Below, piece after piece: positions 24,510-33,175 of a stretch of DNA of 64,000 nucleotides (the first letter of the stretch is position 1; each line of letters begins with the position of its first letter). Source of the DNA: Rheinheimera sediminis (GTDB lineage: Bacteria; Pseudomonadota; Gammaproteobacteria; Enterobacterales; Alteromonadaceae); the NCBI RefSeq assembly GCF_004005375.1, contig NZ_RZUF01000009.1, positions 62,001-126,000 on the forward strand. The letters run 5' to 3'. The position numbers were made by a program, and so were the translations under genes. Under the pieces are notes generated by a model. It saw only the letters and a program-made list of their open reading frames with translations. It made no database searches and was not told the DNA's origin.

Positions 24510-27500
24510 AAATTCTATCGGTGCGGCTGCAAAACTTAAATTCACTAAAAGGTGAGTGGAAAATTGATTTCACTCAGCCGCCTTTTGATCAAAGTAACCT
24601 TTTTGCTATTACAGGCCCTACTGGTGCAGGCAAAAGCACTATTTTGGATGCTATTTGTTTAGCTTTGTACCATCAGACGCCGCGCTTAAAACTCTTGTCG
24701 CAAAGCAGCAACGAGCTGATGACCCGTCATACCAGTGAATGCCTGGCCGAAGTAGAGTTTCAGGTGCGCGACCAGCGTTACCGCGCTTTCTGGAGTCAAC
24801 GCCGTTCCCGTGGTGCAGTGGATGGCAATTTGCAGGCTGCCAAAGTTGAACTGGCCAAAGCAGATGGCGAAATATTGGCAGACAAAAGTAATGAAAAGCT
24901 AAAGCTGACTGAGCAGATCACAGGTTTAGATTTTGGTCGTTTCACCAAGTCGATGCTGTTGGCTCAGGGTGGTTTTGCTGCCTTTTTAAATGCGCCTGCT
25001 AACGAGCGGGCTGAACTATTGGAAGAGCTGACGGGCACTGAAATTTATGGCCAGATTTCGATGCAGGTGTATGAGCAAAACCGCCAGCACAAAACGGCGT
25101 TGGAATTATTACAAGCCAAAGCCTCAGGTGTAGTCTTGCTGGATTTAGAGCAACGCCAGCTGTTACAGCAGCAGTTAGCTGATTTGGAACAGCAACAGCA
25201 GCAACTGAAAACAAAACAGCAGCAACAAGCGCCGTTATTAGCCTGGCGTCAGCAGCAACAGCAGGCTGCGGTGCAGCTGCAACAAGCAGAGCTGAAGCAG
25301 CAGCAATTTGAGCAAGAGCAGGCCATGCAACAAAGCGCTTTGGTCAAATTGCAACGTTATCAAAAAGCCGCAGTGTTGTTGCCATTGTACAAAGAGCTGC
25401 AGCAGCAACGTTCGGCTGTGACTGAAACACAAGAACAGCAGCAACTTCAGTGCCGTCAGTTGCATGACTTAAAGGATCAGCATCAGCTGCGATTGCAGCA
25501 AGGTCAAGGCTTAGCCTTGCAAATGCAACAGCAGGTGCAGCAACAGGTTCAGCAACTGCAGCAACAGGGTCAGAGTTTAACAGCGCAACTGGCACAGCAA
25601 CCTCGGGGTGCAGATCTGGCAGCAGCAGTCGCAGGCTGGAAACCTTTATTGCAGCAACGTCAGCAGGGGTTAGAGCAACAAAAAGTCCTGCGAAAACAGC
25701 TTGCTCAGGCTGACACTCAGCAAGTAGATCAGCAGTTGCAGCAAATCAGCGTCGAATTACAGCAACTGGATGTTCAATTGCAACAGAGCACTCCGGCTTT
25801 CGCTATTGAACTGCCTGCGTTGCAACAGCAAATACAAGATCGCAAAAATCAGCTGCACACTTATCCGTTATTGCTGAGGGTTGCCGCCGGGTTACAACAA
25901 AAGCAGCAACAACAGCAAAAAGAACAGCAGGAACTGCAACAAAAACAAAGCGACAGCCAACAGTTGCAGCACCAAGTAGCGGCTTTACGTGAGCAGTTCA
26001 GGTTGTATAGCGACAGAGTGGCTGATAAACAAAAACTGGTACAGCAAGAGCAACTGATTGCAGAGCTCAGTAGTCACAGAGCCAAGTTGCAACCAGGCGA
26101 CGAATGCCCACTGTGTGGCAGCACCACACATCCAGCTATTAGCAGTTATCAGGCACTGGATTTAAGCCAGACTGAAACAGAACTGGCGGCCTTAACAACT
26201 GAACTGAAACAAGTCGAAGAGCAGGGCAAAGCCTTACGTGAGCAGCAACTACAACTGGAAGAGCAACAAAAAGCCCGGCACTATCAGTTGGAACAGCTGG
26301 CCGCAGATATTAAGCAGCAAAGTGAACAATGGACTGACTTATTGCACAACCTGCCGGAGGCAGAGCAGCAGCAATTACAGCAGGCCAGCTTAAAAAAAGC
26401 CTTGTTGCAGCAGTTCCAGCAGCAGGCTCAACAGGGACTGGAGCAACAGCTGCAGATAGAGCAACAACTGCTGCAACGTCAACTCTGGCAACAGCAGCAG
26501 CATGAACTGGCGCATCAGCAGCAACTGCTGCTGCAACAATTGACGCAGCAACAACAGCAACAACAGCAGTTCACTGCAGCGCTGCGGCAAAACCAGCAGC
26601 AGTTACAGCAACTGGAACAGCAGTGGCAGCAAGAGTTACAACCTTTTGGTTTTGCTCTGCCAGCTTCAGAGCAACAACAACAGATCTGGCAGCAGTGGGC
26701 AGAGCAAGCGCAGCAATGGCAGCAGTGGCAACAAGAGTTGCAACGACAGAGTCAGCGACTGGATAAAGCGCTGATGCAGCAGCAACAGGCTGAGCAGCAG
26801 TACCAAAGCTGGTTAGATAAATTGCAACAAGCAGATGTAGCGCACCTATCGGCCAGTCAGAGTGCAACACCACAGCAAGAACTTGAGCTTGTGTTGCAAC
26901 GGCTCAGTGTACTAAGCAATGAACTGCAGCAAAAAACCGGACAGCAGCAACAAAGTGAAACTCAGCTACGGCAACTGCAATTGAAGTTAAGCTCCTTGCA
27001 GCAAGAATGGCAAAAACAACTTGAACAACAGCAATTTGGCAGCGAAACCAGCTTTTTAGCCATGTTATTGACTGAAGAACAAGTGCAGCAACTGACAGAG
27101 TTAAAAGACAAGCTGGCGAGCGAAAAAATCCGTTGTCAAAGTCAGTTAGAGCAAGCGCAGCTACAATCCGAAGCTCTGGCAAAGCAACAACTGACAGAAC
27201 AAAGTCTGGAGCAATTACAACAGCAAAGCACAGAGCTGGAGCAGCAGTTATTTAGTGCGCTGGAGCAGGCAGGCCAATGCCGGCAGCAACTGCAAAGCGA
27301 TCAGCAGCATCAACAGCAACAACAAGAGCTATACAGCCAGATTGAACAACAGCAACAACTGGTGCAGCAATGGCATAAATTCAACAGCTTAATAGGCTCA
27401 GCCGATGGTGCTAAATTCCGTCGTTTTGCTCAGGGTTTAACTTTGTTGCAGCTGGTGGGACTGGCCAATCAGCAGTTAGATAAACTGCACAGCCGTTATC

Positions 27501-27865
27501 AACTGGCGCGAAAAGCTGATGCCGAGCTGGAGCTGCAGGTGCTCGATAGCTGGCAGGCCGATACCGCCAGAGATACGAAGACCTTATCTGGTGGCGAAAG
27601 CTTCCTGGTCAGTCTGGCCTTGGCCTTAGCTTTGTCGGATTTAGTCAGCCATAAAACCCGCATCGAATCTTTGTTTTTGGATGAAGGTTTTGGCACTTTG
27701 GATCCGGATACGCTGGAAACCGCGTTAGCCGCTTTAGATCAACTCAATGCCAGCGGCAAGATGATTGGTATTATCAGCCATGTGGAAGCGTTAAAAGAGC
27801 GTATTCCGGTGCAAATTAAGCTGCAAAAACAGCAGGGTTTGGGGTACAGCAGTCTGAGCTATTAG
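24506..27865 (+). CDS. sbcC: SbcC, SMC-like ATPase subunit of SbcCD (unusually glutamine-rich)
   Basis: This 1119-residue Rad50-like protein has Walker A GPTGAGKST near residue 40, a long coiled coil, and a zinc hook CPLC (GDECPLCGSTTHP) near the middle. The C-terminal ABC half carries the signature TLSGGESFLVSLALALAL and Walker B SLFLDEGFGTLD. The arms are extraordinarily rich in glutamine, written with mixed CAA and CAG codons, including an uninterrupted run of eight Gln near residue 685. The motifs are intact, so the protein should work. The Gln content of this coiled coil is far above what is usual for the family. Confidence 0.95.
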   Translation: MKILSVRLQNLNSLKGEWKIDFTQPPFDQSNLFAITGPTGAGKSTILDAICLALYHQTPRLKLLSQSSNELMTRHTSECLAEVEFQVRDQRYRAFWSQRRSRGAVDGNLQAAKVELAKADGEILADKSNEKLKLTEQITGLDFGRFTKSMLLAQGGFAAFLNAPANERAELLEELTGTEIYGQISMQVYEQNRQHKTALELLQAKASGVVLLDLEQRQLLQQQLADLEQQQQQLKTKQQQQAPLLAWRQQQQQAAVQLQQAELKQQQFEQEQAMQQSALVKLQRYQKAAVLLPLYKELQQQRSAVTETQEQQQLQCRQLHDLKDQHQLRLQQGQGLALQMQQQVQQQVQQLQQQGQSLTAQLAQQPRGADLAAAVAGWKPLLQQRQQGLEQQKVLRKQLAQADTQQVDQQLQQISVELQQLDVQLQQSTPAFAIELPALQQQIQDRKNQLHTYPLLLRVAAGLQQKQQQQQKEQQELQQKQSDSQQLQHQVAALREQFRLYSDRVADKQKLVQQEQLIAELSSHRAKLQPGDECPLCGSTTHPAISSYQALDLSQTETELAALTTELKQVEEQGKALREQQLQLEEQQKARHYQLEQLAADIKQQSEQWTDLLHNLPEAEQQQLQQASLKKALLQQFQQQAQQGLEQQLQIEQQLLQRQLWQQQQHELAHQQQLLLQQLTQQQQQQQQFTAALRQNQQQLQQLEQQWQQELQPFGFALPASEQQQQIWQQWAEQAQQWQQWQQELQRQSQRLDKALMQQQQAEQQYQSWLDKLQQADVAHLSASQSATPQQELELVLQRLSVLSNELQQKTGQQQQSETQLRQLQLKLSSLQQEWQKQLEQQQFGSETSFLAMLLTEEQVQQLTELKDKLASEKIRCQSQLEQAQLQSEALAKQQLTEQSLEQLQQQSTELEQQLFSALEQAGQCRQQLQSDQQHQQQQQELYSQIEQQQQLVQQWHKFNSLIGSADGAKFRRFAQGLTLLQLVGLANQQLDKLHSRYQLARKADAELELQVLDSWQADTARDTKTLSGGESFLVSLALALALSDLVSHKTRIESLFLDEGFGTLDPDTLETALAALDQLNASGKMIGIISHVEALKERIPVQIKLQKQQGLGYSSLSY

Positions 27866-27880
27866 CGCTGTTTATTGATG

Positions 27881-27911
27881 ACAAAAGTCATGCTCAAGTC
27901 ATGACTTTTGT
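27881..27911. terminator. Hairpin after sbcC, probable terminator
   Basis: A 12-bp perfect stem (ACAAAAGTCATG and CATGACTTTTGT) with a 7-base loop lies 15 bp after the sbcC stop. A short T5 run follows at about 27920. It separates sbcDC from the TPR gene. Confidence 0.6.
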
Positions 27912-27985
27912 GTCTGATGTTTTTCTATGGATTTTCCGATACTGGCTTCACACCAATAAGGTGAAACAGCAAAAGGACTATCAAG

Positions 27986-28678
27986 ATGAAAACTTTACTC
28001 ATAGCTTTAAGCACTTTAACTTTTAGCCTGGCTCAGGCCGCTACTATTGAACAAATTGATGCAGCGACCAATGCCATGGATTTGAAGCAGCTGTCCAGTT
28101 ACGCTGCCGAACAAACGGCAGATTACAACAATGCTTATGCCAACTATCGTTTGTCTATTATGGCGGGCATTACAGGCCAAAAAGATCAGGCTGAGGAAGC
28201 TCTGGACCTAGCGCAGTCCACGCTAGAGCAGTTGACTGCAGAACAGCCTCAAGCCGATAGTCTGGCCCTACTGTCTAGCGTTTATGGTATGCAGATTGGC
28301 AATAACCCGGTCAAGGGAGCGCTGTATGGTGCTAAATCCAATAAAGCCATGGCACAAGCCTCTGAGCTGGAACCTGCCAACCCAAGGGTGACATTAGTGA
28401 AAGCTATCATAGCTTACAATACGCCTGCAGTTTTTGGTGGCAGTAAACAAAGTGCGATTGACCTGAGCAGTAAAGCCATTGAATTGTATGCGCAGCCCTG
28501 TCAGCAGATTTGCTGGGGGCACGCAGAAGCTTATACCTGGCGTGGTTTAGCCAAGCAGGAACTGGGTGATAAGGCTGGAGCCATTGCAGACTGGACCAAA
28601 GCGGCAGAGGTTGACCCTTCCTATGGCTGGGCTAAGTTTCTGTTGTCTCAACAACAAAACTATAGTCAAAATCGTTAA
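27986..28678 (+). CDS. Exported TPR-repeat protein
   Basis: This 230-residue protein has a signal peptide ending LAQA (about residue 18), and most of it is helical. TPR-like repeats are visible near residues 40-75, 110-130 and 185-215 (AGAIADWTKAAEVDPSYGWAKFLL). A Cys pair lies in QPCQQICWGHAEAYTW. It probably scaffolds a periplasmic complex, but the partner is unknown. A 7-bp GC hairpin follows the gene. It is expressed separately from the kinase gene downstream. Confidence 0.75.
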   Translation: MKTLLIALSTLTFSLAQAATIEQIDAATNAMDLKQLSSYAAEQTADYNNAYANYRLSIMAGITGQKDQAEEALDLAQSTLEQLTAEQPQADSLALLSSVYGMQIGNNPVKGALYGAKSNKAMAQASELEPANPRVTLVKAIIAYNTPAVFGGSKQSAIDLSSKAIELYAQPCQQICWGHAEAYTWRGLAKQELGDKAGAIADWTKAAEVDPSYGWAKFLLSQQQNYSQNR

Positions 28679-28692
28679 TAACTTTATGGCTT

Positions 28693-28710
28693 GGGGCTCT
28701 TTAGAGCCCC
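28693..28710. terminator. Short GC-rich hairpin after the TPR gene
   Basis: GGGGCTC and GAGCCCC enclose TTTA just after the TPR stop and about 20 bp before the kinase gene. No T-run follows, so termination strength is uncertain. It may be an mRNA end-protecting stem. Confidence 0.5.
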
Positions 28711-28733
28711 TGTTGCGGCTGAGGAAGTAGGTG

Positions 28734-29789
28734 ATGTTAGAGCTGGAAAAACGTCTGTCCTGGGTGTATTTGGTTAATCTGGTGTTTTATATAGCGCCGT
28801 TTTTTTACATAGACTACAGCCTGATCGACTATTTGTGGATGATGTTAGCTTTAGTGGCATTTTTGGGATGTTACTACTGGATTGGCCGCAGTGATATCAC
28901 TCAGATGTTGTTGCCTATACTGCTGATGGCTCTGATTGCAAGCTGCATTACGCCGTTGAATTACGGCTCTATTTCGATGTTTGCTTATGTCAGTTTTTTT
29001 ATCGGCTTTGTTTATAACTTCCGTCAGTTTTTAGCAGGAATTGCGGCACTGATCGCCTTACTGGTGCTGCTGGACCACTTCTTTATCAAAGGTGCACCTT
29101 ACTTCCTGTTGTATGGTTCAGCTCTGGTTATGGCGATAGGTGTGCTCGGAGTGCTCGATCGGGTCCGACGCTTAACTATGCTGAAAGAGCAGCGTAGTGC
29201 CGAAGAAATTAAACAGCTGGCGACTATGGTAGAACGAGAGCGTATAGCGCGGGATTTACACGATATTATGGGGCACAGTTTATCCGGTATAGTGCTCAAA
29301 GCTGACCTTGCCGATAAGTTGATGCAACAACAGCAGTATGAGTTAGCTGCTCAGCATCTGAAAGAACTGGCGCAGATAGCCCGTGAAAGTTTAAGCCAGG
29401 TACGACAGACTGTGTCTGGCTACAAACACAAGGGCTTGGTTGGTGAAGTACAGCTGTTAAGCGGCAAACTACGTGATGCGGGTTTTGCTGTAGATGTTCG
29501 TGGGGAAGTGCCAACTCTTTCCGCCCGCGAAGAAACTGCCGTTGTTTTGATCCTGACTGAACTGGTAACTAATGTGCTAAAACATAGTCATGGCGATCAG
29601 GTGCAAATTCATTTTAATGAGACTGCGCATGGGCACCAGGTGATGGTATCGGACAATGGTAAACTCAGTGAGCTGAAACAGGGCAATGGCCTGACAGGTA
29701 TTCAGGAGCGTTTAGCTGCATTGAACACTGAGCTGGAATGGCAACTTTCGCCCAGTAGTTTTAGTTTTACTTTGCCGAAGGAGTCCTGA
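28734..29789 (+). CDS. Sensor histidine kinase, DesK-like (HisKA_3)
   Basis: This protein of about 351 residues starts at ATG 28734, eight bases after AGGA (a GTG three bases earlier is also possible). About five N-terminal membrane helices cover roughly residues 10-140. The HisKA_3 dimerisation domain has the phospho-acceptor His in RERIARDLHDIMGHSLSG. The HATPase domain has ELVTNVLKHS, an N-box region, VSDNG and GNGLTGIQERL. Such DesK-type kinases often sense membrane state. The stop overlaps the regulator start by one base (TGATG), so the pair is coupled. The signal is unknown. Confidence 0.88.
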   Translation: MLELEKRLSWVYLVNLVFYIAPFFYIDYSLIDYLWMMLALVAFLGCYYWIGRSDITQMLLPILLMALIASCITPLNYGSISMFAYVSFFIGFVYNFRQFLAGIAALIALLVLLDHFFIKGAPYFLLYGSALVMAIGVLGVLDRVRRLTMLKEQRSAEEIKQLATMVERERIARDLHDIMGHSLSGIVLKADLADKLMQQQQYELAAQHLKELAQIARESLSQVRQTVSGYKHKGLVGEVQLLSGKLRDAGFAVDVRGEVPTLSAREETAVVLILTELVTNVLKHSHGDQVQIHFNETAHGHQVMVSDNGKLSELKQGNGLTGIQERLAALNTELEWQLSPSSFSFTLPKES

Positions 29790-30385
29790 TGCGTATTTTA
29801 CTGGCAGAAGATCAAGCCATGGTGCGTGGTGCTTTAGCGGCTTTATTAGGCCTGAATGCAGAATTTCAGATCACTCAGGCGGCTGATGGCGACCAGGCTT
29901 TGGCTTTGCTGAAACAGCAAGACTTCGATCTCTTATTAACCGACATTGAAATGCCGGGTCGTAGCGGCTTGGAATTAGCACTTCATCTGCAACAGCAACA
30001 CAGTAAAATCAAAGTGATAGTGATCACTACTTTTGGTCGGGCTGGCTATATTCAACGTGCTATCGCCGCCGGGGTACAGGGCTTTTTACTCAAAGACGCA
30101 CCTTCTGAACAACTGTTACAGGCAATTTATCAGGTGATGGCTGGTAAAAGAGTGATAGATGCTGAACTGGCGTTATCGGCTTTGGGTGAGCACGACCCTT
30201 TAAGTGATAAGGAGCGCAGGGCTTTACGATTAGCGTCCGAAGGAAAAAGCACAGCCGATATTGCAGCCGCACTTTATATTGCAGAAGGTACAGCCCGGAA
30301 TTATTTGTCGGAAGCCATCAGTAAACTAAATGCGGTAAACAGGGTTGATGCAGCCAGAATAGCCAGACAAAAAGGCTGGCTATAA
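29789..30385 (+). CDS. Response regulator, NarL/DesR-like
   Basis: The 198-residue regulator has a receiver domain with the acidic pair (LLAEDQAMVRG), phospho-acceptor Asp (DLLLTDIEMPG), switch Thr (VITTFGR) and Lys (LLKDAP). A LuxR-type helix-turn-helix follows (LSDKERRALRLASEGKSTADIA, ARNYLSEAISKLNA). It is the cognate partner of the DesK-like kinase encoded immediately upstream. The TPR gene before them is a possible but unproven target. The gene ends 7 bp before the tandem repeat array, which may therefore affect the 3' end of its mRNA. Confidence 0.9.
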   Translation: MRILLAEDQAMVRGALAALLGLNAEFQITQAADGDQALALLKQQDFDLLLTDIEMPGRSGLELALHLQQQHSKIKVIVITTFGRAGYIQRAIAAGVQGFLLKDAPSEQLLQAIYQVMAGKRVIDAELALSALGEHDPLSDKERRALRLASEGKSTADIAAALYIAEGTARNYLSEAISKLNAVNRVDAARIARQKGWL

Positions 30386-30392
30386 CTTAGCC

Positions 30393-31176
30393 GTCGTACT
30401 TGATGCCGCAGCGTTGTTGGCAGCACTCTCTCGCCCCAATCACATAGGTAAACTATGCTCATGGGGTCTCATTCGTTTGCCGCCTAGCTGCAACAACAAT
30501 TACTTAGGCTAAGTCTTCGTCGTACTTGATGCCGCAGCGTTGTTGGCAGCACTCTCTCGCCCCAATCACATAGGTAAACTATGCTCATGGGGTCTCATTC
30601 GTTTGCCGCCTAGCTGCAACAACAATTACTTAGGCTAAGTCTTCGTCGTACTTGATGCCGCAGCGTTGTTGGCAGCACTCTCTCGCCCCAATCACATAGG
30701 TAAACTATGCTCATGGGGTCTCATTCGTTTGCCGCCTAGCTGCAACAACAATTACTTAGGCTAAGTCTTCGTCGTACTTGATGCCGCAGCGTTGTTGGCA
30801 GCACTCTCTCGCCCCAATCACATAGGTAAACTATGCTCATGGGGTCTCATTCGTTTGCCGCCTAGCTGCAACAACAATTACTTAGGCTAAGTCTTCGTCG
30901 TACTTGATGCCGCAGCGTTGTTGGCAGCACTCTCTCGCCCCAATCACATAGGTAAACTATGCTCATGGGGTCTCATTCGTTTGCCGCCTAGCTGCAACAA
31001 CAATTACTTAGGCTAAGTCTTCGTCGTACTTGATGCCGCAGCGTTGTTGGCAGCACTCTCTCGCCCCAATCACATAGGTAAACTATGCTCATGGGGTCTC
31101 ATTCGTTTGCCGCCTAGCTGCAACAACAATTACTTAGGCTAAGTCTTCGTCGTACTTGATGCCGCAGCGTTGTTGG
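30393..31176. repeat. Tandem array of six 126-bp units plus a partial seventh
   Basis: Units start at 30393, 30519, 30645, 30771, 30897 and 31023, with a partial one at 31149-31176. The spacing is exactly 126 bp and no difference between units was seen by eye. Each unit has an inner imperfect hairpin (CCCCA..CATAG gtaaa CTATG..TGGGG), an outer pair (GTTGTTGGCAGC against GCTGCAACAAC) and a perfect ACTTAG-G-CTAAGT palindrome near each junction. There are no variable spacers, so it is not a CRISPR array. Single diverged copies lie at 71-190 and 52536-52665. It fills the gap between the regulator and the convergent DUF481 gene and holds no evident gene. Confidence 0.95.
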
Positions 31177-31180
31177 TGGC

Positions 31181-31201
31181 GGGCGCGGCTAAACCGCGCC
31201 C
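31181..31201. repeat. GC-rich hairpin at the end of the tandem array
   Basis: GGGCGCGG and CCGCGCCC flank CTAAA. A similar stem (GGGC-A-GGG TAAA CCC-A-GCCC) sits inside the repeat at 52603-52623. It is adjacent to the 3' end of the DUF481 gene and could help end that mRNA, although no T-run is present. Confidence 0.65.
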
Positions 31202-31222
31202 CGCAGTATTAAAACAGGCTAA

Positions 31223-31993
31223 TTAAAACGAATACACAAAAGTTAAAGAGGTTTGGGTATCGGTTTTCTTTTTACCTACTGGTACATTCGAGTCGTTTTG
31301 TACTAAAAAAGCGGCTTTCATTTGCATCCGGCCGTTAATTTTTGCGGTCAGCGAAGACTCAGCAATAGAACGTCTGTTGTCTTCACCGTACTCCAGGCTG
31401 ACAGTTTGCTTAAAACGGGCAGATTCACTGATTTGCCAGCGATAAGTTGCCGCTCCACGCACTATCACACCGTTTTCAGTTTCCTCCAGGTCCGTTTCGC
31501 CCCTGTAATAACCAGGACCTACTTCACCTTCCAGCGACATAGTTTCGGTTTTAAATAGTTCATCGCCATAACCTATAGCCACTGTAGTGTATTCGGTGTA
31601 AGCACCAAAACGATCGCTCACATGTAAGCCATAGACAAATAATCGGGCAGATTCTTTATCCAGCTTATAACCACCTTTGGCAGAAGCTGCATATTTTTCA
31701 GCTGAGGTTTCCACCAGCGTTTGACCGTCGTTAGTTTCCGTTTCATCACGCTTAAAAAAGGCGCTGAAGGTATAGTCATTCGACCAGTGTTCCAATTCTT
31801 GTTTGGCGTCTACTTTCCCTGTGATAGAAGTACCTTTGGTGTTACCAGAGGTTGTAATAGCGCCAAGTTCCGCTGTTGTACTCCAGCCTAATTTGGCCGT
31901 ATTGGACGAGCTTTCTTCCGCCTGTACTGTCAAAAGGCCGCTTAAAACGAACAGACTGCTCAGAGCTGATAGGGAGCAGAGAGTTTTTTTCAT
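31223..31993 (-). CDS. DUF481 outer-membrane beta-barrel protein
   Basis: The 256-residue exported protein has a signal peptide ending TVQA. The mature part shows the DUF481 pattern: WSTTAELGAITTSGNTKGTSITGKVDAKQE, alternating strands, and GYGDELFKTETMSLEGEVGPGYY. It ends with the C-terminal aromatic SF typical of barrels (TFVYSF). YdiY of E. coli belongs to this family, and its function is not established. It is encoded just downstream of the MscS gene (4-bp gap), so the two are likely co-transcribed. Confidence 0.85.
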   Translation of the reverse strand: MKKTLCSLSALSSLFVLSGLLTVQAEESSSNTAKLGWSTTAELGAITTSGNTKGTSITGKVDAKQELEHWSNDYTFSAFFKRDETETNDGQTLVETSAEKYAASAKGGYKLDKESARLFVYGLHVSDRFGAYTEYTTVAIGYGDELFKTETMSLEGEVGPGYYRGETDLEETENGVIVRGAATYRWQISESARFKQTVSLEYGEDNRRSIAESSLTAKINGRMQMKAAFLVQNDSNVPVGKKKTDTQTSLTFVYSF

Positions 31994-31996
31994 ACC

Positions 31997-32815
31997 TTAT
32001 TTTTCCTTTTTGAGGTGCAAGTCCATTTGTGGAAAGGGGATTACAATCTGATGTTCATCAAAGGTCAGCTTGATTTTTTCCAGAGAGTCCCAGTACACAG
32101 GCCAGTAATCGGCTGCATTTACCCATGGACGTATTAAAATATTGACTGAACTGTCGGCTAAAGCGCCAACAGCAATGACTGGGGCTGGCTCAGCGAGAAT
32201 ACGACTGTCTGCTTTCAGCATTTGTTCCAGTAGTTCTTTGGCCTTTTTCAGATCTGAGTCGTAACTGATGCCAACAATTAAATCCACTCTGCGGGTTTTT
32301 TCAGCAGAATAATTGATAATGGCAGAGCCGGTAATTTGCGAGTTGGGCACAATAATGCGTTTGTTGTCTGCACTTTTAAGTACAGTCTGGAAAATTTCAA
32401 TTTTTTCCACTACACCTGATACACCTGCTGCATCGACAAAGTCACCAGAGCGGAAAGGGCGGAATAAAATAATAAGTACACCTGATGCAAAGTTCGATAA
32501 TGAACCTTGTAAAGCCAATGCTATAGCTAAACCGGCAGCACCTAAGATAGCGATAAAGGAAGCCGTCTGAATACCCACTTGTGATAGGGCTATCAGAATA
32601 GTCGCTACCATAATGGCCGCCTGAATAATGCCACTTAAAAAAGACACTACGGCTCTGTCCACTTTGCGGTGGATTAAGGCTTTCTCCAGCATGCGGGTCA
32701 GACTTTTCGACAACCAGCGACCCAGATATAAAATGACTAAAGCGACCAGTACCTTGACGCTATAACTTAAAATCAATTGCTGATTTTTCTCTAAAAATTC
32801 CAGGAACTGTTGCAT
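31997..32815 (-). CDS. mscS: MscS-type small-conductance mechanosensitive channel
   Basis: This protein of about 272 residues starts at ATG 32815, where GGAG lies 6 bases upstream. Two earlier in-frame ATGs lack a comparable site. Three membrane helices are present, and the pore-lining TM3 carries the Gly/Ala pattern GAAGLAIALALQGSLSNFASGVLI. The MscS beta domain follows (LFRPFRSGDFVDAAGVSGVVEKIEIFQTVLKSADNKRIIVPN), and the C-terminal domain ends IPFPQMDLHL. It opens under membrane tension to release solutes in hypo-osmotic shock. Length and motifs fit the short MscS class. Confidence 0.92.
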   Translation of the reverse strand: MQQFLEFLEKNQQLILSYSVKVLVALVILYLGRWLSKSLTRMLEKALIHRKVDRAVVSFLSGIIQAAIMVATILIALSQVGIQTASFIAILGAAGLAIALALQGSLSNFASGVLIILFRPFRSGDFVDAAGVSGVVEKIEIFQTVLKSADNKRIIVPNSQITGSAIINYSAEKTRRVDLIVGISYDSDLKKAKELLEQMLKADSRILAEPAPVIAVGALADSSVNILIRPWVNAADYWPVYWDSLEKIKLTFDEHQIVIPFPQMDLHLKKEK

Positions 32816-32941
32816 TTCTGTCTCCATTTTCGTTCCGCTGCTGCAGTGCATGTCAGGTGCTCTGACCGCAATACCCTAACATACCCAGTATGCTTAGCCC
32901 AAGCAAAACGCGGCTTTGCGCCTTGTTGTACAAAAATAGCT

Positions 32942-32969
32942 TTGCTTCAACAAGGAATTTCGCTAGAAT
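32942..32969 (+). promoter_or_regulatory. tRNA-His promoter
   Basis: TTGCTT (32942-32947), a 16-bp spacer and TAGAAT (32964-32969) lie about 14 bp before the tRNA. They are followed by a GC-rich discriminator (GCGCGCC), as expected of a stable-RNA promoter subject to stringent control. Confidence 0.6.
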
Positions 32970-32982
32970 GCGCGCCGCTTGT

Positions 32983-33059
32983 GGTGACTGTAGCTCAGTT
33001 GGTAGAGTCCCGGATTGTGATTCCGGTTGTCGTGGGTTCGAGCCCCATCAGTCACCCCA
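32983..33059 (+). tRNA. tRNA-His (anticodon GTG)
   Basis: The sequence folds as a complete cloverleaf. The acceptor arm pairs GTGACTG with its 3' partner, the D-arm is TAGCTCAGTTGGTAGAG, the anticodon stem CCGGA/TCCGG holds the loop TTGTGAT (anticodon GTG), and the T-arm has GGGTTCGAGCC. The genome encodes the extra 5' G(-1) that characterises tRNA-His, as well as the 3' CCA. It is a single tRNA and no partner tRNAs are clustered with it. Confidence 0.97.
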
Positions 33060-33087
33060 ATTTTCCAATAGACCCAAACCCAACTTT

Positions 33088-33110
33088 GGGTTCGAGCTTC
33101 GTTAGTCACC
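33088..33110 (+). repeat. Remnant duplicate of the tRNA-His 3' end
   Basis: GGGTTCGAG, then TTAGTCACC, repeats the T-arm and acceptor 3' side of the tRNA, lying 29 bp after its CCA with a few differences. It could be an old attachment-site duplication from an excised integrated element or the stump of a second tRNA copy. Confidence 0.55.
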
Positions 33111-33175
33111 TGATTTCCTCTGCAGTCATTCTATTGTTATGCTCTGTATGTCTTTCTTTTGTTAGTTGCAACATT

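Noticed and set aside
25238-27182. Leucine- and alanine-rich frames antisense to sbcC
   Set aside because: They are mirror images of CAG/CAA-rich coding sequence and have no independent support.
30393-31176. CRISPR array or integron attC cluster
   Set aside because: The units are directly adjacent and identical with no variable spacers or gene cassettes between them, so they are simple tandem repeats of a dispersed element.
31181-31201. Intrinsic terminator for DUF481
   Set aside because: The stem is strong but no T-run follows in either direction, so I call it only a repeat-type hairpin.
32810-33175. N-terminal extension of the DUF1285 gene
   Set aside because: The extended frame runs through the tRNA-His gene and its promoter; the family start is at 33176.
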